Below the pieces are notes generated by a model that saw only the letters and a list, made by a program, of their open reading frames with translations, did no database searches and had not been told where the DNA came from. Positions 54,796-63,698 of a DNA stretch of 64,000 nucleotides are shown piece after piece; position 1 is the first letter of the stretch; every line of letters starts with the position of its first letter. The translations under genes and the position numbers were made by a program. The stretch is from Pedobacter sp. MC2016-15 (GTDB taxonomy: Bacteria > Bacteroidota > Bacteroidia > Sphingobacteriales > Sphingobacteriaceae). Location: assembly GCF_026239695.1 (NCBI RefSeq), contig NZ_JAPIVS010000001.1, positions 62,001-126,000 of the forward strand, given 5' to 3'.

Positions 54796-57260
54796 ATGAA
54801 ATTATCGCTCGCTTTTCTGGCGGGATGGCTGCTTTTGGGCTCTCCTGCCATCTCACAAATTAAAAATCAAAGTAACCTTCCTGCATCATCAATATCATCA
54901 GCCACTCAGGGTTTGAAAAAGTATGATGGTTATTTTAATTCTATTACGATGCAAAAACTTCACGAATATTACTTGAAGTGGATAAGCTGGATCAGGAGTT
55001 TCTCTATGTAAATACATTACCTGCAGGTGGTGGTGGCGCTGGCGACAGGGGAAATATCGGTGGATACCGCATTGCTAAATTTATCCGTATTGAAAACAAA
55101 GTCATGCTGACTTTGCCCAACTATGATTACCGCGCAATCAGTAAAAATCCCTATGAAACAAAACTGGTGGAAGAATCTTTTCCTCAGTCCATCATATGGG
55201 GATTTGTTCCACTGGTGATTGAAGGTGATAAAGTGCTGATTGACATCACGGCATTTCTGATGCGGGATAGTCACAAAGTTGCCGACAGAATTGGAAAAAG
55301 TCCCTCTTCTTTCTTTGCCGCTGCAAACAGGGCTCCGGGAGCGGCATACCGCATCGATGAATCAAGGTCTTCGTTGTATATGGCCAACACCAAGAACTTT
55401 CCCAAGAACACTGAATTTGAAGCTATGCTGACCTTCAGCGGTAGCGGTGCAGCTGAACGGAGTTATTTCAGCGGTGGACCGGGCACTGCTCAGGCCGCAC
55501 CTGACCCTTCATCAGTTACGATCAGGACACATCAGTCCTTTATAGAACTACCGGATAATAAGTATAAACCAAGAGTTTATGATCCCCGCTCCGGCTTTAA
55601 TTCTATGGATTACTTTGACTTTGCTACGCCGCTTGACCAACCTTTAGTGAAGAAGTTTGTAAGGCGCTGGCGACTGGAAAAGAAAAATCCTGACGAAGCT
55701 TTTAGTGAGGTAGTTAAGCCGATTGTTTACTATGTGGACAGAGGTGCTCCGGAGGATGTTAAAAAGGCCTTGATGGAAGGCGGATCCTGGTGGAACCAGG
55801 CCTTTGAAGCTGCGGGCTTCAAGAACGCGTTTCAGGTAAAAGAAATGCCGGAGGGTGCCGACCCAATGGATATACGTTACAGTGTGGTCAACTGGGTGCA
55901 CCGCCCTACCCGGGGCTACTCTAATGGTGTTGGGATCTTTGATCCACGCACAGGTGAAATTATCAAGGGTGAGGTTTCCCTCGGCTCCATGCGCGACCGC
56001 CAGGATTTCCTCATCTTTCAGGGGCTGAAACAAATCTATGGTGATGATAAAAATGCAAACCAGCTTGCTGTGGATATGGCTTTGGCAAGGATCAGGCAGC
56101 TTTCTGCACACGAGATTGCACACACGCTGGGCTTTTACCATAACCACCTGGCCAGTGTAAACGACAGGGCTTCAGTAACTGATTATCCATTCCCCAGGGT
56201 CACTCTCAAACCCAACGGACAGGTAGACATCTCTGATGCCTATGCGAAAAATATCGGCAGCTGGGACAAACGTGCCGTCATCTGGGCCTACACTCAATTT
56301 CCCGAAGGTGCAGATGAAAAGGCTGGCCTGGAGAAGATCATGCAGGAATCCCTGAAAGAAAATCAGGTATTTATGTTTGACCTGACAGTACATCCGCAGA
56401 CTGCGCAATGGGACAATGGCGATGATCCTTCTGCGGAGCTTCTCCGTCTCATGACTGTACGGAAAAAGGTGCTCGCTGATTTCTCTGAAAAAGCTATTCC
56501 TGTAGGCAGTCCGATGGCCACAATGGAAGAAGTGCTCGTTCCCGTATACCTGTTGCACCGCTATCAGATCGATGCTGCGGCGCACGTTTTAGGCGGATTG
56601 GATTTCAGGTATGCCTTGCGCGGCGACGGTCAGATACCCACCAGGCTGATTGCCCCTAAAGATCAATGGAAGGCTTTTGATGCGCTGATGAGTACAATTA
56701 CCCCTGAGGCACTGGCGCTGCCGGAAAAACTGATCCGTCAGCTGGCACCTTACCCCGAAGGGTATTCCCGTACAAAGGAAAACTTTCAGGGGTATACAGG
56801 CGTCACCTTCGACCCTGTTGGAGCAGCGGAATCCATCGCTGGTGTTACGCTGTCGTGTTTGCTGGATGCCGAGCGCGCAGCCAGGTTAGTGGAATATCAT
56901 TCCAGAGATGCTGCCCAACCGGGACTGCTTGCGGTGATCGACAGATTAACGGCCCAGACCTGGAAAGCGAATCCTCTTTCTGGTTACAAAGGCCAGTTAC
57001 AAAAGATGGTGAAAATGACCATGTTGAAAAAGCTGCTGGCACTGGCAGCGAATGCACCTGATCATGTGAGGTCGCAGGCAATGGCAGAAGTAAATTCCCT
57101 GAAAAAATGGATGATCAATGCTGAGGCTGCCGCTACGGATATGGAGCTCAAAGGCGATTATCTGTTCGGATTACAACAGATATCACAGTTTGAGAAGAAT
57201 CCTGATAAGTTTCAGCCCGCTCCGGTAGTACTTATGCCCGCTGGTGCACCTATAGGATAA
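54796..57260 (+). pseudogene. Zinc-dependent metalloprotease gene with a one-base frameshift
   Basis: An exported zinc metalloprotease of the Bacteroidota DUF5117/DUF4953 type (about 820 residues) split by a frameshift. The first frame (54796-55011) gives a signal peptide and GLKKYDGYFN, then wrong-frame residues and a stop. The second frame (usable from about 54940 to 57260) carries the remainder. Adding one T in the run at 54938-54940 restores YFNFYYDAKTSRILLEV, the family consensus. The catalytic motif HEIAHTLGFYH (56109-56141) is intact, as are DKLDQEFLYVN and the C-terminal parts. Either a recent mutation, a sequencing error or, less likely, programmed slippage. Confidence 0.85.
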
Positions 57261-57273
57261 GTGAAATTATGGG

Positions 57274-58008
57274 TTATCTGATCGTCAACTGACTTAATTT
57301 GCGCATTCTGTAACCATTCATCGCTGTCTCGCCCAGCTGTGCAATCAGTTTATAGTTAGCAATTGCTCCAACGGCTGCCCCGATGAATGGTAACAGTTGC
57401 GCCAATTTAGCAAGATCAATATAGTCTCTGTATTCCTGCTGAAATTTTCTCCAGTCAAATTCCTCGACATGTTCAGGCAGGGACCGGCTATAGCCCTGCC
57501 ATCCGGAAATGGTCTGGTATACCTCATTACGATGTTGCTGACTTGAAAAAGCAAGTTGAAAAAGGTATAAGAGGTATAATCTTTCTCTGTAATCTTTCAC
57601 CTCATATCCATAGAGTGAGGCGATATCGAATAGCAGTTTGATCTTTAGACTCAGCAGAAGCGGGAAATCTGCCAGCCCGAGTAATATGCCTCCTGCACCA
57701 GTAACCGCACCTTCGATACTGGCTGTTTTTTGATAAAAGCTGATTTGTTTTTTTACCAATGATTCCCTTAGTTGTAATGAGGCGGTATCTTCAGGAGAGT
57801 TGGCGGTAGTATATTTTGCACCAAATAATACAGCCCTGATCATATTTTCGATGGTAGAGGTAATTACCTGATGAACCTTTTCAGGGATGACCGTATTGAT
57901 TTTGTCCTGCACACGTTTAGAAACCCTGTCGGTCAGTGTAGGTGGTTTCAGCATCTTTAACTGCCAAAACTGTAATTGCATATATGCCTGATCTTCATAG
58001 GGAGTCAT
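57274..58008 (-). CDS. EcsC-family protein
   Basis: A 244-residue protein of the EcsC family, recognised by KVHQVITSTIENMIRAVLFGAKYT and by GAVTGAGGILLGLADFPLLLSLKIKLLFDIASLYGYE, the family core with two hydrophobic stretches. EcsC was named from the B. subtilis Ecs region; its molecular role is unknown. It follows a small unknown gene (58028-58276) on the same strand by 19 bases, so both probably share a promoter at 58305-58332. It converges with the metalloprotease gene. Confidence 0.85.
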   Translation of the reverse strand: MTPYEDQAYMQLQFWQLKMLKPPTLTDRVSKRVQDKINTVIPEKVHQVITSTIENMIRAVLFGAKYTTANSPEDTASLQLRESLVKKQISFYQKTASIEGAVTGAGGILLGLADFPLLLSLKIKLLFDIASLYGYEVKDYRERLYLLYLFQLAFSSQQHRNEVYQTISGWQGYSRSLPEHVEEFDWRKFQQEYRDYIDLAKLAQLLPFIGAAVGAIANYKLIAQLGETAMNGYRMRKLSQLTIR

Positions 58009-58027
58009 AGCATTTGTAGCTCAAAAA

Positions 58028-58276
58028 TCAGGCCTCTATTTCAGTGGAGCTATACTTTCCGAAGGATTCAATATACTGCCCGATCTGGCGGGCAACAGGT
58101 TTAATTATATTGTATTCCGTCTTCCAGGTAACTGACTTATCTTCATTGATTACAGGGGTAATTGAACCGAGAAAGCTGGCTTCACAAAATACCCGGTAGC
58201 TGTCTCCATCAGTTGGAGAAAAGATCTGTAATGTCCGTTTTTTACCTTTATATTGATCTTCGTACAAATACTGCAT
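58028..58276 (-). CDS. Small protein of unknown function upstream of the EcsC gene
   Basis: An 82-residue soluble protein without signal or TM segment. It is mostly beta strands followed by a C-terminal helix (KPVARQIGQYIESFGKY). I do not recognise the family. It is the first gene of a probable two-gene transcript with the EcsC protein, and has a good promoter match upstream (TTG-N17-TAACTTTG). The ATG start is the only good one. Confidence 0.65.
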   Translation of the reverse strand: MQYLYEDQYKGKKRTLQIFSPTDGDSYRVFCEASFLGSITPVINEDKSVTWKTEYNIIKPVARQIGQYIESFGKYSSTEIEA

Positions 58277-58304
58277 AACTGAATGCCAAATTTTATGGCC
58301 ATCC

Positions 58305-58332
58305 CAAAGTTATAACAATTCCTGAGAACCAA
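58305..58332 (-). promoter_or_regulatory. Promoter of the small protein/EcsC pair
   Basis: On the minus strand TTG (58332-58330) is followed after 17 bases by TAACTTTG (58312-58305), an exact TAnnTTTG match, 28 bases before the ATG at 58276. Confidence 0.55.
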
Positions 58333-58386
58333 TCTGCTGTTTAATGCGTAAGTGAATTTCGTAAACTATTTATAAACCTGAAAAAC

Positions 58387-58572
58387 ATGATAAACACAAC
58401 CATTGCCGCCCTGTTAGGAGGCCCCGAAATGATCATCGTAGTTGTAGCTGTACTCCTCTTATTTGGTGGTAAAAAAATACCTGAACTGATGAGAGGACTG
58501 GGAAAAGGAATGAAGGAATTTAAAGAGGGACAAGAAGGGACGGAAGCACCTAAAGTTCAAAAAGAAGTATAA
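58387..58572 (+). CDS. tatA: Sec-independent translocase subunit TatA/TatE
   Basis: A 61-residue protein with one N-terminal TM helix (about 10-25: [24 protein letters not shown]) followed by the amphipathic helix and a charged tail, the standard TatA/E layout; [16 protein letters not shown] is the conserved hinge. It oligomerises as the pore of the twin-arginine export pathway. No tatC lies in the window. It precedes msrA by 35 bases on the same strand. Confidence 0.92.
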   Translation: MINTTIAALLGGPEMIIVVVAVLLLFGGKKIPELMRGLGKGMKEFKEGQEGTEAPKVQKEV

Positions 58573-58607
58573 AACACGTATCTTTACACCATAAAAAAAC
58601 GAAAGAT

Positions 58608-59099
58608 ATGAGTACTGAAAAAGCGATTTTAGCCGGTGGTTGTTTTTGGGGTGTAGAAGAATTATTCCGTCATCAACCTGGCGTATTATCCACAGTAGTT
58701 GGATACACTGGTGGTGATGTTCCCAATGCAACATACCGCAACCACGGAAGCCATGCCGAAGGTATTGAGATTACATTTGATCCTGAAATTTTATCCTATC
58801 GTGGATTGCTTGAATATTTTTTCCTGATCCACGACCCAACAACAAAAAACAGACAGGGAAACGATATTGGTACATCTTACAGATCTGCAATTTTTTTCCT
58901 GGATGAGAAACAGCAGGAAACTGCAAATGCTTTAATTGCTGAGATGGAAGCTTCTGGCAAGTGGCCAGGGAAAATTGTTACAGAAGTAGTACCGGCGACA
59001 GACTTCTGGAATGCTGAGCAGGAACATCAGGATTATTTACAGAAAAATCCGGGAGGTTATACCTGCCATTTTGAGAGACCTGAGTGGTCGCTAAGTTAA
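58608..59099 (+). CDS. msrA: Peptide methionine (S)-S-oxide reductase
   Basis: A 163-residue cytosolic repair enzyme that reduces Met-S-sulfoxide in proteins. The catalytic motif is [11 protein letters not shown] with Cys12; [44 protein letters not shown] and [19 protein letters not shown] complete the family signature. The Cys near the C-terminus may be the resolving residue. A hairpin with 14-pair stem follows. A TATCTTTA sequence at 58579-58586 may be its own promoter, but co-transcription with tatA is equally possible. Confidence 0.95.
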   Translation: MSTEKAILAGGCFWGVEELFRHQPGVLSTVVGYTGGDVPNATYRNHGSHAEGIEITFDPEILSYRGLLEYFFLIHDPTTKNRQGNDIGTSYRSAIFFLDEKQQETANALIAEMEASGKWPGKIVTEVVPATDFWNAEQEHQDYLQKNPGGYTCHFERPEWSLS

Positions 59100-59174
59100 C
59101 GACAGCATTTAACTATTGCTTGTGCTGAGTTCTCCCTGCATGCCTCAATGGTTACACAATTGTATATGCGAGTA

Positions 59175-59226
59175 TAGTCCGACATTTTAGACAAAATGTC
59201 GGACTAAAGTCGGACTACTGTCGGAC
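59175..59226. repeat. Terminator hairpin with three 11-base-spaced GTCGGAC repeats
   Basis: TAGTCCGACATTTT (59175-59188) and AAAATGTCGGACTA (59193-59206) form a perfect 14-pair stem with a four-base loop between the convergent msrA and DUF4256 genes. The motif GTCGGAC recurs at 59198, 59209 and 59220, exactly 11 bases apart, the last copy being inside the DUF4256 coding end. The hairpin may terminate both genes; the phased repeats are unexplained. Confidence 0.75.
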
Positions 59227-59790
59227 CTGTACTGCTAGTATACCGCGGAAACCCCGGGCAGCGTAGTATGATTGTGCGCCGTTGTGATAAACGAATACTT
59301 TACCGTAACGAAATTCAGCAAAGAGTCCCCCTCCTAGTTTTCTGATATCAGCTGGCGCTTTAATCCAGCTTGAAGTCTTAGTGTCAAACTTTCCAAACTG
59401 CTGGAGAGTTCTGTACTGCTCCTCCGACAATAGTTCTATACCCATTGCATCTGCCATGTCCACAGCATTGTTTTCAGGGCGGTTTTCTTTTCTTGACTCC
59501 AGTCCTGCCCTATCGTAACAAATACTTCTGCGACCCGCAGGACTCTCGGCAGCGAAATCATAGAAAGTATACGCTCCGGCATGATTGTCCAGGCTCAATA
59601 CGTCGGGTTCACCTCCGGTAGCTTCCATCTGATGAAGAGAGAATAGCTTGTCAGGACTGGCCTTCAAACTGTCTTGCACTGCGGCCCATTCCAGACCTTC
59701 GTGCCGGTTCATGTTCTTTTCAAAGCGTGCCTGTAAAGTGCTGAGCAGTTCTTCAGCCTGCGCGGGCAATATTCCTTTGTTGCTGGTCAT
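59215..59790 (-). CDS. DUF4256 protein
   Basis: A 191-residue protein of the DUF4256 family: LSTLQARFEKNMNRHEGLEWAAVQDSL near the N-terminus, then the segment MEATGGEPDVLSLD, AAESPAGRRSICYDRAGLESRK and SSWIKAPADIRKLGGGLFAEFRYGKVFVYHNGAQSYY. These segments match the family as remembered; the function is unknown. No signal peptide or TM segment is visible. It converges with msrA; its last codons overlap the third GTCGGAC repeat. Confidence 0.85.
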   Translation of the reverse strand: MTSNKGILPAQAEELLSTLQARFEKNMNRHEGLEWAAVQDSLKASPDKLFSLHQMEATGGEPDVLSLDNHAGAYTFYDFAAESPAGRRSICYDRAGLESRKENRPENNAVDMADAMGIELLSEEQYRTLQQFGKFDTKTSSWIKAPADIRKLGGGLFAEFRYGKVFVYHNGAQSYYAARGFRGILAVQVRQ

Positions 59791-59819
59791 ATCCTGATTT
59801 TGTTTGGTTCAGGATAAAG

Positions 59820-60953
59820 TTAATATTTGATACTTTTTCCGTCAATTATATTCACACTTTTACCCATTTTCTTTTGGATAACTTCAAAATGATGTAATTC
59901 ACTTTGGCTGACCAGTGAAATCGCGTCTCCTGCATTTTGTGCACGTCCGGTTCTTCCGATACGGTGAACATAATCCTTCGGAGAACGTGGCAGTTCGTAA
60001 TTGATTACAAAAGGAAGGTCAGGGATGTCAATACCTCTGCCCATTAAATCTGTGGCTACAAGGATTCTCAGGCTGCCAGACTTAAAGTGATGCAAGGTGT
60101 CAGTTCTTGCCCCCTGGCTCTTCTTGCTGTGAATGGCTGTTGCATTAAATTTGTTCTTGCGAAGTTTGTTCTCAATGGCATCTGCAGTAGCTACCGACGA
60201 AGCAAATATCAATACCTGTTTCATCTCATGATGTTTGATGAGATAGCGCAGAAAAGGGCCTTTTTCTGCATCTGAAACAATGTAAGCGGTCTGATTGATC
60301 AAATCCAGATCTGTCTTTTCTTCCTCAGCTTCAATTACGACAGGATCATGAAGCAGTATTTGCTCCATATTTCTGAGATCATTGCTGAGTGTTGCAGAAA
60401 AAAGGAGATTCTGGCGTTTTGAAGGCAATAAAGACATGATCTGATCAAGTTCTTCTATAAATCCGAGGTTCAGCAACTTATCAGCTTCATCAAGCACCAG
60501 GGTTTTAATTGCCGACAGATCTACGGCATTGGAAGCCACCAGCTCTAACAATCTCCCCGGCGTGGCGATTAGTATATTTACTCCCTGCATCGCCATCATT
60601 TGGGGATTTATTGATACTCCTCCATATACAGCAAGGGTCTTCAATCTCTCCGGTAGCGCACGCGCGAAAACCTGAAATACGCCTTTTACCTGCTCCGCCA
60701 ATTCCCGTGTCGGTACCAGGACCAAAACATCTGCATGGCGGTTGTTTACCCTCAATTCCTGCTGCAGGTTCATCAGAACAGGCAATACATAACTAGCGGT
60801 TTTTCCTGTTCCGGTTTTTGCAATGCCCAGGACATCATTTTTCTTTAAAATCGCTGGTATGGCGGCAGTCTGAATAGTTGTAGGGGTACTGAAATGCTGG
60901 TCTGCCAATGCTTGTAATAAAACATCGGATAAACCCAGGGAGGAAAAGGACAT
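59820..60953 (-). CDS. DEAD-box RNA helicase
   Basis: A 377-residue helicase core of the RhlE/CsdA type. Motifs: Q motif (FSTPTTIQTAAIP), I AKTGTGKTASYV, Ia PTRELAEQV, II VLDEADKLL, III FSATLS, and in the second domain VATDLMGRGIDIPDL and HRIGRTGRAQNAG. It unwinds RNA in ribosome assembly or mRNA decay; no C-terminal extension is present. The start is the ATG at 60953: the same frame continues upstream but through the terminator and the tRNA-Lys gene, so those codons are not part of the gene. Confidence 0.95.
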   Translation of the reverse strand: MSFSSLGLSDVLLQALADQHFSTPTTIQTAAIPAILKKNDVLGIAKTGTGKTASYVLPVLMNLQQELRVNNRHADVLVLVPTRELAEQVKGVFQVFARALPERLKTLAVYGGVSINPQMMAMQGVNILIATPGRLLELVASNAVDLSAIKTLVLDEADKLLNLGFIEELDQIMSLLPSKRQNLLFSATLSNDLRNMEQILLHDPVVIEAEEEKTDLDLINQTAYIVSDAEKGPFLRYLIKHHEMKQVLIFASSVATADAIENKLRKNKFNATAIHSKKSQGARTDTLHHFKSGSLRILVATDLMGRGIDIPDLPFVINYELPRSPKDYVHRIGRTGRAQNAGDAISLVSQSELHHFEVIQKKMGKSVNIIDGKSIKY

Positions 60954-60981
60954 ATGTTTGTTTTTTTGTAAAACTAAGAAA

Positions 60982-61013
60982 AAACCCCTGCAAATTGTGA
61001 TTTGCAGGGGTTT
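60982..61013 (-). terminator. Terminator of the tRNA-Lys transcript
   Basis: AAACCCCTGCAAA (60982-60994) and TTTGCAGGGGTTT (61001-61013) form a perfect 13-pair stem with a six-base loop; on the minus strand it continues into TTTTTTC, a strong rho-independent terminator just after the tRNA. Confidence 0.88.
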
Positions 61014-61033
61014 AAACGTTTTGACTCTGAATC

Positions 61034-61109
61034 TGGTGATCCCGCTGGGATTCGAACCCAGGACCACTACATTAAAAGTGTAATGCTCTACCAGCTGAGC
61101 TACGGAATC
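61034..61109 (-). tRNA. tRNA-Lys (anticodon UUU)
   Basis: A complete 76-base tRNA on the minus strand, 5' GATTCCG and 3' CGGGATC forming the acceptor stem (one G-U pair), discriminator A and an encoded CCA. The D loop contains AGCTGGTAGAGC, the anticodon loop CTTTTAA with anticodon TTT, and the T loop GGTTCGAATCC. It has a promoter at 61131-61161 and its own terminator, so it is a monocistronic tRNA unit. Confidence 0.97.
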
Positions 61110-61130
61110 AATACCCTTTTTGAAGGACTG

Positions 61131-61161
61131 CAAAGGTAGAAATTAAAATTTTAAATGCAAA
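61131..61161 (-). promoter_or_regulatory. Promoter of tRNA-Lys
   Basis: On the minus strand TTTG (61161-61158) and TACCTTTG (61138-61131) are separated by exactly 19 bases, matching the Bacteroidota TTTG/TAnnTTTG promoter consensus. The -7 element ends 21 bases before the tRNA 5' end. Confidence 0.75.
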
Positions 61162-61237
61162 TCATTGTATAAATAAAATGCTCTTAATCCCTCAACAGGC
61201 TGTTTTTCAACAGAATTATTTTATCCGTAGCTGAATA

Positions 61238-63520
61238 TTATCTGGCAGGTTTGCTGCTCATATAAAAAGTAAGCTTTCCACCATTGATCACGTCAGCATG
61301 TTTGATGGTATGGTTTGTTACAGGTACCCCATTCAGCAATACCTTCTGTACGTACACATTTTTATCACTCTGGTTGATTGCATCTACGGTGAAAGTCTTT
61401 CCGTTCTCCAGGGTTACTTTTGCTGACTTCACTGCCGGACTTCCCAGTGAATATTCATCAGATCCGGGAGCTACAGGATAAAATCCCAGCGAAGAGAAAA
61501 TATACCAGGCACTCATTTGTCCGCAGTCGTCATTACCACCCAATCCGTCAGGTGCATTCTTATACTGCATCTTCAGGATCATACGTACGCGTGATTGTGT
61601 TTTAGCCGGTTGACCCGCCCAATTGTACAGGTACGCTACATGGTGAGCCGGCTCGTTTCCGTGTACATATCCACCGATGATACCTTCGCGGGTAATGTCT
61701 TCAGTTTCTGCGAAAAACTCATCAGGCAGATGCATGGTAAACAAAGTATCGAGTCTGCTGGCAAATTTCTTTTTACCACCCATTTTCTCGATCAGTGAGT
61801 TTGGATCCTGTGGTACAAAAAAGCTGTAGTTCCAGGAGTTACCTTCAATAAAACCCTGTCCGTGAGTACTCATGGTATCAAACTTTTGCTGAAAAGTTCC
61901 GTCCGCAAGTTTAGCGCGCATAAAACCTGTCGAGGGATCAAAGTTGTTCACCCAGTTTCCTGAACGTTTGAGGTACTCCTGATAAATATCTTGTTTATTT
62001 AACTTTTTCGCCAGCTGTGCAATACACCAGTCGTCATAAGCATACTCTAAAGTATTGGAAATAGATGTGCCGCTTTTTTCTGCCGGGATGAATCCCTTAT
62101 CAATATAATATCCTATACCGTCATAATCTCTTTTATTGGATGAAGCAATACATGCCTGCAGTGCTGCCTCCGGATCACCTGTATACACACCTTTAATAAT
62201 AGCGTCTGTAAGGACAGAAACACTGTGATAACCACTCATGCACCAGTTGTCATTGGCAGAGTTTGACCAGACAGGTAACATCTTTAATGCACTCTGGTCA
62301 TAGTGTGCCATCATTGATTTTACCATGTCGTTATTGCGCTTAGGCTGGATGATATTGAAAAACGGATGCAAAGTTCTGTAAGTGTCCCAAAGAGAAAAAG
62401 TGGTGTAATTGGTAAAACCCTCTGCTTTGTGTACACCCTGATCCAGCCCTTTATACTCGCCGTTCACATCATTATAGGTAGTTGGATTGATAAAGGCATG
62501 ATACATCGCAGTATAAAAATTCACTTTATCATCCTCAGAGGTGTTTACTGCAATTTTGTTCAGTTCCTTGTTCCACTCTCCCCTGGCCTGCTTCCGTACC
62601 TGCTCAAAATCCCATCCCGGGATCTCTGCCTGCATGTTTTCCAGTGCATTCTCCTGGCTCACAGGTGAGATGGCAAATTTGATCTTAATCTTTTCCTGCT
62701 CTGTAGTATTGAAATCGAAATACATTCTCAGTTGTTTTGCAGCGAGTTCTGGGAAGTTTTTGCTTTGGTCGAACTTGCCCCAGAAACCACGATATGCCTG
62801 CTTGCGATCGTAGTTTTTGGCACCATATGCCTTAAAAGCTTTGGAGAATGACATCGCAAAATATACGGTACGCGTTCTTGCCCAGCCGTTGGTCTGGCGG
62901 TATCCTGTGATGAGACTGTCATTGACAACACGAACATAAGTCCATACGTTTTTATCCGGGTAGTTGTAAATGCCAGACATCAGATCGAGGATGATGTGCG
63001 ACTGATCCGACTTTTTGAAAGTATACTGATGCATTCCTACCCTGTTTGATGCGGTCAGTTCCGCAGTGATCTGATCATCATCCAGCTTCACTTTGTAGTA
63101 CCCTGCTTCAGCAGTTTCATTCTGGTGTGAAAATGCAGATCTGAATCCCGCTTTAGGATCTGTTGCTGTGCCGGGGTTCAACTGCAGTGCACCCTGTGTG
63201 GGCATAATCAGGAAATCGCCCAGGTCTGAGTGTCCGGTTCCGCTAAAATGTGTGTGGCTAAAACCCACAATTGTTTTGTCCTCGTACTTGTATCCGGCGC
63301 AATATTTATAAATATCGCCATTGTACTTTCCGTTCAGTTCATATGAAAGCGTATCGGTATCCGGACTAAGTTGTACTGATCCAAAGGGAACTGTTGCACC
63401 CGGATAAGTATGTCCCATCTTTTGTGTTCCAATAATAGGTTTCACATATTTCGCCAGGTCCTGCTGTGCAACAGCAAAAAATGGAATAAATAACAAACTG
63501 CAAATTAATTTTCTCTTCAT
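61238..63520 (-). CDS. GH92 family exported alpha-mannosidase
   Basis: A 760-residue exported glycoside hydrolase (signal peptide MKRKLICSLLFIPFFAVAQ) of family GH92, which contains Ca2+-dependent exo-alpha-mannosidases acting mainly on alpha-1,2 links. Family signatures are KPIIGTQKMGHTYPGATVPFG, FSHTHFSGTGHSDLGDFLIMP, FSLWDTYRTLHPFF and GGNDDCGQMSAWYIFSSLGF. No SusC/D gene lies beside it, so it stands alone. It is divergent from mnmA. The exact linkage is not evident from sequence. Confidence 0.95.
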   Translation of the reverse strand: MKRKLICSLLFIPFFAVAQQDLAKYVKPIIGTQKMGHTYPGATVPFGSVQLSPDTDTLSYELNGKYNGDIYKYCAGYKYEDKTIVGFSHTHFSGTGHSDLGDFLIMPTQGALQLNPGTATDPKAGFRSAFSHQNETAEAGYYKVKLDDDQITAELTASNRVGMHQYTFKKSDQSHIILDLMSGIYNYPDKNVWTYVRVVNDSLITGYRQTNGWARTRTVYFAMSFSKAFKAYGAKNYDRKQAYRGFWGKFDQSKNFPELAAKQLRMYFDFNTTEQEKIKIKFAISPVSQENALENMQAEIPGWDFEQVRKQARGEWNKELNKIAVNTSEDDKVNFYTAMYHAFINPTTYNDVNGEYKGLDQGVHKAEGFTNYTTFSLWDTYRTLHPFFNIIQPKRNNDMVKSMMAHYDQSALKMLPVWSNSANDNWCMSGYHSVSVLTDAIIKGVYTGDPEAALQACIASSNKRDYDGIGYYIDKGFIPAEKSGTSISNTLEYAYDDWCIAQLAKKLNKQDIYQEYLKRSGNWVNNFDPSTGFMRAKLADGTFQQKFDTMSTHGQGFIEGNSWNYSFFVPQDPNSLIEKMGGKKKFASRLDTLFTMHLPDEFFAETEDITREGIIGGYVHGNEPAHHVAYLYNWAGQPAKTQSRVRMILKMQYKNAPDGLGGNDDCGQMSAWYIFSSLGFYPVAPGSDEYSLGSPAVKSAKVTLENGKTFTVDAINQSDKNVYVQKVLLNGVPVTNHTIKHADVINGGKLTFYMSSKPAR

Positions 63521-63673
63521 TTATACTACGCTTTGTATATTTTTTTAAGCCCCTAATATATTACATTAAGTTTAAAATACTTAAACCTGCACCTAATATC
63601 ATTTAGTCGTTACACAAACCTGCCTTTTTACAAGTATCTGACGGCCCAAAAACATATTGTTTCAAAAAATCAG

Positions 63674-63681
63674 TATTTTTG
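63674..63681 (+). promoter_or_regulatory. -7 promoter element of mnmA
   Basis: TATTTTTG is an exact TAnnTTTG match 17 bases before the mnmA ATG. A TTG at 63657-63659 is only 14 bases upstream, shorter than usual for -33, so the assignment is partial. Confidence 0.45.
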
Positions 63682-63698
63682 CAGCTTATAAAATTACA

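Noticed and set aside
60954..61133. A 60-residue N-terminal extension of the DEAD-box helicase
   Set aside because: The same frame stays open upstream but runs through the terminator hairpin and the tRNA-Lys gene. The helicase core starts with MSFSSLG at 60953, a normal family start.
61194..61213. Overlapping AACAG/CTGTT hairpins upstream of the GH92 gene end
   Set aside because: Stems of five pairs with alternative pairings and poor T tract; could be chance.
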